Source: Rhodoferax sp. UBA4409 | Lineage (GTDB): Bacteria > Pseudomonadota > Gammaproteobacteria > Burkholderiales > Burkholderiaceae_C | Reading direction: 5' to 3' | NCBI GenBank assembly: GCA_002390825.1 | Contig: DGQR01000103.1 | Location: 1 to 12,681, forward strand | DNA: 12,681 nucleotides | In this document: positions 6,626-12,681 of the stretch, piece after piece | Layout: every line of letters starts with the position of its first letter | How positions within the stretch are numbered: position 1 is the stretch's first letter | The notes under the pieces: model-generated | What the model was told of the DNA's origin: nothing | The model's input: only the letters and a program-made list of their open reading frames with translations | Databases searched by the model: none | Position numbers and translations under genes: made by a program

Positions 6626-9600
6626 AAGCCACAGAGACCCAGGCCGAGTTCACGGCGGAGCGCACGCTCCCCGGCAACTCAACCGCATTCACACCATAGG
6701 CGGACTGACCGTCATTGGGCGTGAAGCCGTTCATCGCATTCACCAAGGTTTGCACCTTGTTGTAGGTCAGTAGTTCTCCGCCCACTTCAAAGCCATACAC
6801 GTAGCGCTGCGCAGTGTCGGTCTGTGCACGCTTGATGGCGTCATCGCTGTAGTACCAGTTCTTGAAGGTCATGGTGTCCGTCGCACCCAGCAAGCGCATG
6901 GTCAAGTCGTTGCCCACTCGCTCGAACCAGAGAGATTCTTTGGTCACCCCGTCCTCGAGCTGGATCACATCAGTTCCATTGATGTCGGCTTGTTCGCTAC
7001 CGATATAGGTGTCGTTTCCGTCTCCAAAACCAAAGCGGTAGGTATCAAACCCGGCACTCGCCTGGTAGGTGTCATTGCCCGCATCACCCATCAGAAGATC
7101 ATCGCCCGCGCCGCCGTTGAGGATGTCGTCTCCTTTACCGCCAGCCAGCACATCACGGCCTTCGTCGCCAAACAGGGAGTCGTTGCCAGCGTCACCGACC
7201 ACGATGTCGTTGCCTGTTCCACCGTACACCGTGTCATTGCCCAGGCCGCCGGATAGCAAGTCGTCATCGGCTTCACCGAAGATGGAGTCGTTGCCCGAGC
7301 CGCCCTGTACAAAGTCTTTGCCAGCACCTGCGCGCAGGGTGTCATTGCCTGCAAAGCCATCCATCCAGTCCGCACCCGCGGAGCCAGTCAAGGTGTCAGC
7401 GGTGTCCGCACCGGCTTGGCCCAGGTAGGTGTTGGTGATTCCCGAGACATCAAAGTCTTTGCCATCAAAGAACTGGAACACTTCCACCCGGTTGTTGGTG
7501 TTCGACCAGTTCTTCATGGTTACCGAGTCGGTCAATGCCGACAAGACACCTTCCGGGTTGTTGCGATCCCGCAGGTAAACCACCATGTCTTCGCCAGAGC
7601 GCTGGAGCACCAGGTCTTCCATGGTGATGTTGCTGCCAAACAGCAGCTTGTCACCGCCCGGGCGGGTCTTGTCCGTCCCGATGCCAGCACTTCCGCTGTC
7701 ATTCAGGGTGTCCTTACCATCCCCACGACCAAAGATGTACACATCATCTCCAGCACCACCGTTCAAGGTGTCCGCACCGGCAGCGCCGTGCAAGATATCT
7801 GCGGCTGACGAACCAGTCAGAGTGTCGTTACCAGCACCGCCGCCCAGCCAGGTGGCTACGTTGGCATCTGCGGTCAAGACGTCGTTACCGACGGTACCTT
7901 TGCGGGCATCGGCGATATCGCCAATGTCGACCGCGAAGTCGTTGATGAAACGCAGGTTCTCAATCCGGTACTCAGGGGTGTTCCAACCCTTGATCGTGAT
8001 GCTGTCAGTGACTTCCGTTCCTGTGAGCGGAAGCAGAGAGATCACCATATCGCTTCCGTTGCGCGAGAGCATGATGTCGGAGATGTCAATGTTGCGACCG
8101 AACTGGAGGGTGTCTTCGCCACCGTCTACGGTTCGCAGCACGCTGCGATAGCCAGTACGGGTCTCATTTACCCAAACTTGGTAGCTGCTCTTGCCGTCAG
8201 TTTGGGTCCGCTGCACCTGTTCGGTATAGGTGTAAGACTGTTGCACTGTTTCGGTACCCAATGCCGCTTCATTGATGGTGTCCTTGCCATCACCGCGGTT
8301 GAAGTGGTACACATCGTTGCCCCGCCCACCGTTCAAGATATCGTTGCCCACACCACCGGTGACCACATCGTTGCCGTTGCCACCATTGATGGTGTCAGCA
8401 CCATACCCACCGATCAGGTAGTCCACGCCTTCGCCACCTTCCAGAGTGTCATCTCCCGCACCACCAAACAGGTCATCATTGCCGTCGCCCCCATTCAGCT
8501 GATCGTTGCCTACGCCACCAATCAGGTAGTCATTGCCGGCCAAACCGTTGAGGGTGTCGTTGCCTGCACCACCGGAGAGCAAGTCGCCACCCGCGTGGCC
8601 TGTCAGGGTGTCATTGGCCCCATAGCCACTGGCAACTTGATCGATGTTGCTCATATTCAGGGTCAAACCATCGGCGAACCCGAAGGTCTCAATACGGTTC
8701 TTGGCATTGCTCCACTGCTTGATGGTGACTTGGTCATCCATGTCGGCGAGCAAGGTGTTGGCCTCTTCGCGCAAGCCCACCACCAGGTCAGAGCCCGACA
8801 TCGCAAAAAACAAATCATCCAGCACGATGCCTTGGCCGAACTGCAGGCTGTCTTTGCCACCGTCGTCTTGGACGGTACGAACGCGGGTTTCCGTGCGGTA
8901 CTGGTTTACCCAGTTGCCACCCTTGCCGTAGTCCTCATAGACCTGACCGGTGTACACCTGTTCCTGGTAGGTTTGCTGGTGGTCCAGGTGGTCAAAGATC
9001 TGGTCTTTGCCGTCCCCGCGGAAGTAGAAGTAGGTGTCGTCACCGCCACCACCTTGCAGGAAGTCAGCCCCGGCACCGCCCAGCAACATGTCTTTGCCCG
9101 CACCACCGCGCAAGGTGTCGTTGCCATCCATGCCGACCAGCACGTCGTCACCGTCGCCGCCTTCCAGCACATCGTTACCGGCCTCGGAGATCAGGTAGTC
9201 ATTGCCATCGCCGCCGATCAAGGTGTCGTTACCTGCACCGGCAAACAAGAAGTCCTTGTCTGCTCCGCCGTCCAGCCGGTCGTCTCCGGTGCCACCCACC
9301 AGAATGTCTTTACCGGCACCGCCGGTCAGGGTGTCGTTGCCGCCACCACCAGACATGAAGTCACCATCCGCTGTGCCGCTCAAGGTGTCATTGGCACCCA
9401 TGCCGCTTTGGGCGTTGACGATCTGGCTGAAGTCCAGCAGGTTGCCATCGGTAAACGCAAAGTTCTCAATCCGGTTCTTGGTATCTGCCCAGCCTTCTAT
9501 GGTCACGCTGTCTGCAGACAGGGCGTTCTCGTTGTCGCTTGCGCGCAAGGCAACCACCATGTCCTCGCCCACGCGGGACAAAACCAGGTCCTGCACCGAG

Positions 9601-12095
9601 ATGCCCAGCCCGAACTGCAGGGTGTCAATGCCACCATCGACTTCGCCAAAGACGTCGCGGTAGCCCACGCGGTTCTCCATGCGAGTGGCCGCCCGGTAGC
9701 CACTGCGCAGTTCGTTGACGTAGCTGCCGCTCTTGCCGTCGCCGCGGTAGACGCTTTCGTAATAGTTGTACTGCTCGCTGTAGGAGACTTGCTCCTGGTA
9801 GCTGTACTTTTGCTTGTACCAGTCTTCTGCGTAATCCAGAATGCGGTCTGCACCATCGCCACGGTTGAACACATAGACGTCGTTGCCCGCACCACCTTCC
9901 AAGCGGTCAGTGCCTGCGCCACCGGACAGCACATCGGCGCCTGCGCCGGACTTAAGGGTGTCGTTTCCGGCACCGCCCAACAAAACGTCTTCGCCACCGG
10001 CCGTGATCAAGGTGTCATTGCCTGCGCCGCCATCAAATACGTAGTTGACGGCATTGTTCTTGCCCGTAATGCCGTCATTGGCACTGCCTGCCAACACCGA
10101 CTCAACATTGATGTCATCGGCCACCAGATTCAACTGGCTGTTATCCAGCACCACCAGGCTGTCATAGCCATCGCCACCATTAATGCGGGTGGACTTGGAG
10201 GTGCCTGTGAGCGCAGATAAAGCTGCAAGGTCCGCGCCGTCTACAAACAGCTGGTCATTACCAGCGCCGCCTTGGAGTTGGTCTGCACCTTCACCACCGA
10301 GCAAGATGTCGTCACCCGATCCTCCCAGCAGGCTGTCGTTACCTGCACCACCGTCCAACAAGACTTCCGTGGTTTTGCTGCTGGCGTTCAATACGTTGGC
10401 ACCGGCATTGCCACTGGCACCCACCCACAGTTTGGCGTCGGTGTCAGTGCCCAGATGGAAGTTGGCGTTGCCTTCGGTGGCGCCGATGTTGCGGTAGTGC
10501 AGTGCGCTGCCGCTCTCAAACTCGACCATCGTGTTGCCTGCTGTATCGGTACGGGTGCGGTAGCCCAGGTCGTTGTAGGCGAGGGATACGTCTGCACCTT
10601 GAATCAAGCTGCCATCGGCACGCTGGATGTCGAAGAGGCCGTGGATCACGCTGCCATCTTCCAGGCTGAGCTTGGTGCCGTCTTTGACCTTGAGGTTGAA
10701 ACTCTTGATGCCGGCTTGGGCCAGGGTTTGCATTTCTCCGGTGTCTACCACTCCGTTGGAGTTGGCGTCCTTCCAGACCTTGAAGTCTGCATAACGCGCG
10801 TCCCGGGCATCCAGCACGCCATCGTGGTTGCTGTCAAAGGTGGCAGCCAGCCCTTCGAGGTCGGTGTCGCCTTCTGCGGCTGTCCACTTGGCAAAGGCGA
10901 TTTCTTTGCTTTGGGTGATTTGGTTGTCGTCTCCTTCGTCGATGACCAGAATGCCGTCTTGGGGGCCTGCCCATGCGGTGGTTTCTGCGTAGCCGTCGTC
11001 GTCGAAGTCGAACTGTGCCGGGCTGTTGTTGCGGGAATAGAGCTCTATGCCGTTGCCATCGAGGTCGATAAAGATGGGATCACCGGTTGACCCACTTCGG
11101 CTCAATCGCGCGGATTCTGCAGAGCTTTGATCTGACCCACTGCTCCACCCACTCCAGCCTGAGTTACTGCTGCTACTGCCACTGCCACTTTGTGAGTTTG
11201 TGTACTCTGTTTCGCTGACGCGGAAAGCATCACGCGCTGCTTGTGCAGCCGCAGCGGCTGCCTGAGAGGCGGCTGCGGCATCGGTTGCTGCCTTTGCTGC
11301 TGTTGCACTGCTTTCTGCGCGAGCCAGGCGACTTACCTCGGACAAGCTTTGGTTGCTGGTGTCGACCTTTTGCTCCATCTGTTGCTGCAGACTCAGATTG
11401 GTGTAGTTCGCAGCGCTGATGATGCTTTGAGAGAGGAGGCAGTTGCCGCGTTCTTGCTTCTCGGCTGCCTCGGCTGCGGCAGAGCCCTTCTTTGCAGCGT
11501 CGGCTGCTTTACCGCCCATTCTCAATAGACGGTTTGCTTCGTTGATTGTTTCGCTGGGGTAGTTGCTGTAGTCAAGCGAAGTCTCTTGAGGTGCAGCTTG
11601 AGGCGCAACCGACAAGTCGGAAATCTTGCGGCATATGTATTCGGCGGCTTTGGAGCCTATGTATCCGCCGCCCGTGGCAGTAAGTGGACTGACAAATCCT
11701 CCACCAGCAACACCGCCAATCAGCCCACCAGCAACACCACCTGCTGCAGAAACCACTTTACATCGCGCTTCGTCTGTCTTGCCTTGGGAGGCTAGTGATG
11801 CTGCTTCGCCCAAGTCCAACGACACGCCCAAGCCGATGCCAATACTCTTCATGACCGTTCCACCAATCTTTGCGGCCTTGGCGGCTTCTTCGGCGCCACG
11901 ATTAAAAGGAGCCACCCAGCCTGTGGGTTGAGTCGCTGCTTTTGCAAATCCGTCATAGGCCAGGCCCGTGCCTGTACCGAACACAGTCTTGGTAGCTTCA
12001 GATGCAGTTTGTGTTTGCCAGTCGTTTGCAACCCAAGTTATGAATTCTTTAACGCTGGCAGAAGTCGTCGCATTGGAATTTTTTTGATCAGCCAT
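6624..12095 (-). CDS. Large RTX family protein (probable acylated toxin), 1823 aa
   Basis: A calcium-binding RTX protein without an N-terminal signal peptide, as expected for type I secretion by a C-terminal signal. The N-terminal part holds a glycine-zipper-like hydrophobic stretch (residues 113-147), which could insert in membranes, then an Ala-rich, probably coiled-coil region (196-292) and a Ser/Gly/Trp linker (301-330). Acidic EF-hand-like loops follow: DLDGNG (344), DFDDDG (363), DSNHDG (421) and DANSNG (443). GGxGxDxL repeats fill 580-620, 688-748, 902-1030, 1160-1272, 1402-1462 and 1568-1695. Between them are five related modules beginning (D/K)xLxFG and containing a GxDxVVxL core and a WxxxxxRIExxxF strand (about 824, 1081, 1327, 1482, 1708), like the haemolysin-type calcium-binding related domain. 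The start ATG has GAGG five bases upstream. A toxin role is inferred from the adjacent HlyC-type activator; an adhesin or surface-layer role is an alternative. Confidence 0.93.
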   Translation of the reverse strand: MADQKNSNATTSASVKEFITWVANDWQTQTASEATKTVFGTGTGLAYDGFAKAATQPTGWVAPFNRGAEEAAKAAKIGGTVMKSIGIGLGVSLDLGEAASLASQGKTDEARCKVVSAAGGVAGGLIGGVAGGGFVSPLTATGGGYIGSKAAEYICRKISDLSVAPQAAPQETSLDYSNYPSETINEANRLLRMGGKAADAAKKGSAAAEAAEKQERGNCLLSQSIISAANYTNLSLQQQMEQKVDTSNQSLSEVSRLARAESSATAAKAATDAAAASQAAAAAAQAARDAFRVSETEYTNSQSGSGSSSSNSGWSGWSSGSDQSSAESARLSRSGSTGDPIFIDLDGNGIELYSRNNSPAQFDFDDDGYAETTAWAGPQDGILVIDEGDDNQITQSKEIAFAKWTAAEGDTDLEGLAATFDSNHDGVLDARDARYADFKVWKDANSNGVVDTGEMQTLAQAGIKSFNLKVKDGTKLSLEDGSVIHGLFDIQRADGSLIQGADVSLAYNDLGYRTRTDTAGNTMVEFESGSALHYRNIGATEGNANFHLGTDTDAKLWVGASGNAGANVLNASSKTTEVLLDGGAGNDSLLGGSGDDILLGGEGADQLQGGAGNDQLFVDGADLAALSALTGTSKSTRINGGDGYDSLVVLDNSQLNLVADDINVESVLAGSANDGITGKNNAVNYVFDGGAGNDTLITAGGEDVLLGGAGNDTLKSGAGADVLSGGAGTDRLEGGAGNDVYVFNRGDGADRILDYAEDWYKQKYSYQEQVSYSEQYNYYESVYRGDGKSGSYVNELRSGYRAATRMENRVGYRDVFGEVDGGIDTLQFGLGISVQDLVLSRVGEDMVVALRASDNENALSADSVTIEGWADTKNRIENFAFTDGNLLDFSQIVNAQSGMGANDTLSGTADGDFMSGGGGNDTLTGGAGKDILVGGTGDDRLDGGADKDFLFAGAGNDTLIGGDGNDYLISEAGNDVLEGGDGDDVLVGMDGNDTLRGGAGKDMLLGGAGADFLQGGGGDDTYFYFRGDGKDQIFDHLDHQQTYQEQVYTGQVYEDYGKGGNWVNQYRTETRVRTVQDDGGKDSLQFGQGIVLDDLFFAMSGSDLVVGLREEANTLLADMDDQVTIKQWSNAKNRIETFGFADGLTLNMSNIDQVASGYGANDTLTGHAGGDLLSGGAGNDTLNGLAGNDYLIGGVGNDQLNGGDGNDDLFGGAGDDTLEGGEGVDYLIGGYGADTINGGNGNDVVTGGVGNDILNGGRGNDVYHFNRGDGKDTINEAALGTETVQQSYTYTEQVQRTQTDGKSSYQVWVNETRTGYRSVLRTVDGGEDTLQFGRNIDISDIMLSRNGSDMVISLLPLTGTEVTDSITIKGWNTPEYRIENLRFINDFAVDIGDIADARKGTVGNDVLTADANVATWLGGGAGNDTLTGSSAADILHGAAGADTLNGGAGDDVYIFGRGDGKDTLNDSGSAGIGTDKTRPGGDKLLFGSNITMEDLVLQRSGEDMVVYLRDRNNPEGVLSALTDSVTMKNWSNTNNRVEVFQFFDGKDFDVSGITNTYLGQAGADTADTLTGSAGADWMDGFAGNDTLRAGAGKDFVQGGSGNDSIFGEADDDLLSGGLGNDTVYGGTGNDIVVGDAGNDSLFGDEGRDVLAGGKGDDILNGGAGDDLLMGDAGNDTYQASAGFDTYRFGFGDGNDTYIGSEQADINGTDVIQLEDGVTKESLWFERVGNDLTMRLLGATDTMTFKNWYYSDDAIKRAQTDTAQRYVYGFEVGGELLTYNKVQTLVNAMNGFTPNDGQSAYGVNAVELPGSVRSAVNSAWVSVA
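7011..10358 (-). repeat. RTX nonapeptide repeat region
   Basis: This region encodes residues 580-1695, with dozens of GGxGxDxLx units in six blocks separated by non-repeat modules. In this family each unit contributes to a calcium-bound parallel beta-roll that folds only outside the cell. At DNA level the units are degenerate, so on the plus strand they produce long open frames that are not genes. Confidence 0.95.
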
Positions 12096-12100
12096 GTTTA

Positions 12101-12104
12101 CCTC
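12101..12104 (-). promoter_or_regulatory. Ribosome binding site of the RTX gene
   Basis: Minus strand GAGG, five bases (TAAAC), then ATG 12095. The 45-base gap to the upstream gene has no recognisable promoter or terminator, so the RTX gene may be cotranscribed with it. Confidence 0.65.
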
Positions 12105-12140
12105 ACTTAACTCAGTTGATTAGAAATAGAAATTTGAAAA

Positions 12141-12681
12141 TCAGTTATTCTTCGATGCGGCCATATATTCGTTAGCGTGACCAAAACGAATGCGTGCATA
12201 AAGTACTCTTGCTAACAATCCCCAACTAAAGAAAATCACGCTCATAATGAAAACCGTGTGCGATATGCCAATCACGCTACTCGCGATCGTGCGATCTCGC
12301 CAACCGTTCACATCGGGTATGGGCCAATAAAACATCATCCATCCACCCAATATGTAAAAGAGACCCAAGTTGAGGAAAAGCATCCAGTCAGTACCGGCTC
12401 TTGCCATCTCCTTTTTTTCTTTGCACTCCTGTCTGCGCATATACCACCCGGACAAAATAAAGAATGGTGCTAAAAGCCATACTCCCGCATAGAAAGTACG
12501 TATCCAATCATTTACGCCGGGTATTGCGCGAATACTGTCAAGCATCGGAATCCACTGCGCCATCGCTGCCACGGCTGCCTTGACGGCGGGTTGACTGGCC
12601 CATTCCGGACTTAATAAGTTGGTTGCCAATACCAAGTAACCCAGCCAGACGCTGAAGTTAATGACTCTGAACTGATTTAAT
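12141..12681 (-). CDS. Membrane protein of unknown function, 5' end cut by the window
   Basis: The frame stays open to the window edge (upstream codons read LNQFRVINFSVWLGYL, a hydrophobic stretch), so the gene is partial and its real start probably lies outside; the TTG at 12635 is only the first possible start in view. I do not recognise the family. Numbering from that TTG, membrane segments are visible at about 47-66 (TFYAGVWLLAPFFILSGW), 83-103 (MLFLNLGLFYILGGWMMFYW) and 119-146, with one more formed by the cut N-terminus. A short basic cytoplasmic-type loop (MRRQECKEKKEMARAG) follows the first full segment. It ends 45 bases before the RTX gene in the same direction, so it may be cotranscribed. 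A role in toxin export, regulation or self-protection is possible but nothing in the sequence shows it. Confidence 0.75.
   Translation of the reverse strand, partial: LNQFRVINFSVWLGYLVLATNLLSPEWASQPAVKAAVAAMAQWIPMLDSIRAIPGVNDWIRTFYAGVWLLAPFFILSGWYMRRQECKEKKEMARAGTDWMLFLNLGLFYILGGWMMFYWPIPDVNGWRDRTIASSVIGISHTVFIMSVIFFSWGLLARVLYARIRFGHANEYMAASKNN

Noticed and set aside
8178..10220. A 680-residue open frame on the plus strand opposite the RTX gene, and other long plus-strand frames between 6990 and 11090.
   Set aside because: They mirror the GGxGxDxL repeats: the reverse complement of Gly/Asp-rich repetitive codons lacks stops. The translations are low-complexity Val/Ala/Ile/Gln strings with no domain, and the minus-strand protein is clearly real.
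6990..10358. Regularly spaced similar short DNA segments that could suggest a CRISPR-like or minisatellite array.
   Set aside because: The period follows nine-codon RTX repeats, units are degenerate and in frame, and there are no unique spacers of constant length.

Overview
The window looks like an accessory region from a beta-proteobacterium of the Burkholderiales (Comamonadaceae-like). This is inferred from gene style, moderately high GC in most genes, and the mix of Gly-rich-tail lipoprotein and RTX protein; no rRNA or housekeeping marker is present to prove it. Every credible gene lies on the minus strand, so the transcription order runs from the right edge to the left.

Right to left: (1) a membrane protein cut by the window edge (12681-12141). 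(2) A very large RTX protein of 1823 aa (12095-6624) with a glycine-rich hydrophobic N-terminal segment, EF-hand-like acidic loops, hundreds of residues of GGxGxDxL repeats and five interspersed beta modules. (3) A HlyC-type toxin-activating lysine acyltransferase (6615-6043). (4) A FabF-like beta-ketoacyl-ACP synthase with a complete active site (6038-4803). (5) A small acyl carrier protein with the phosphopantetheine serine motif DSL (4810-4526). Genes 2-5 are separated by a few bases or overlap, so they read as one operon. (6) A secreted lipoprotein of the alpha/beta-hydrolase (secretory lipase) type follows 72 bases later (4453-2576).

The central idea is that the toxin operon carries its own acyl-supply parts. 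Classical RTX toxins (HlyA, CyaA) are acylated by HlyC/CyaC with acyl groups taken from the housekeeping ACP. Here a dedicated ketosynthase and ACP are encoded directly after the acyltransferase, suggesting that the toxin receives an unusual acyl chain made or loaded in cis. No type I secretion genes are inside the window.

The left part is different. After about 540 bases of non-coding sequence, which holds what looks like the last piece of a group II intron maturase, there is a lower-GC gene (1997-36) for a protein resembling the EspL/OspD3 (ShET2) family of type III effectors. A Cys-His-Asp-type triad is recognisable, with Glu in the Asp position, and the C-terminal part contains ankyrin-like 44-residue repeats, two of them nearly identical at DNA level. 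The window therefore seems to combine an RTX toxin locus with a probable translocated effector.
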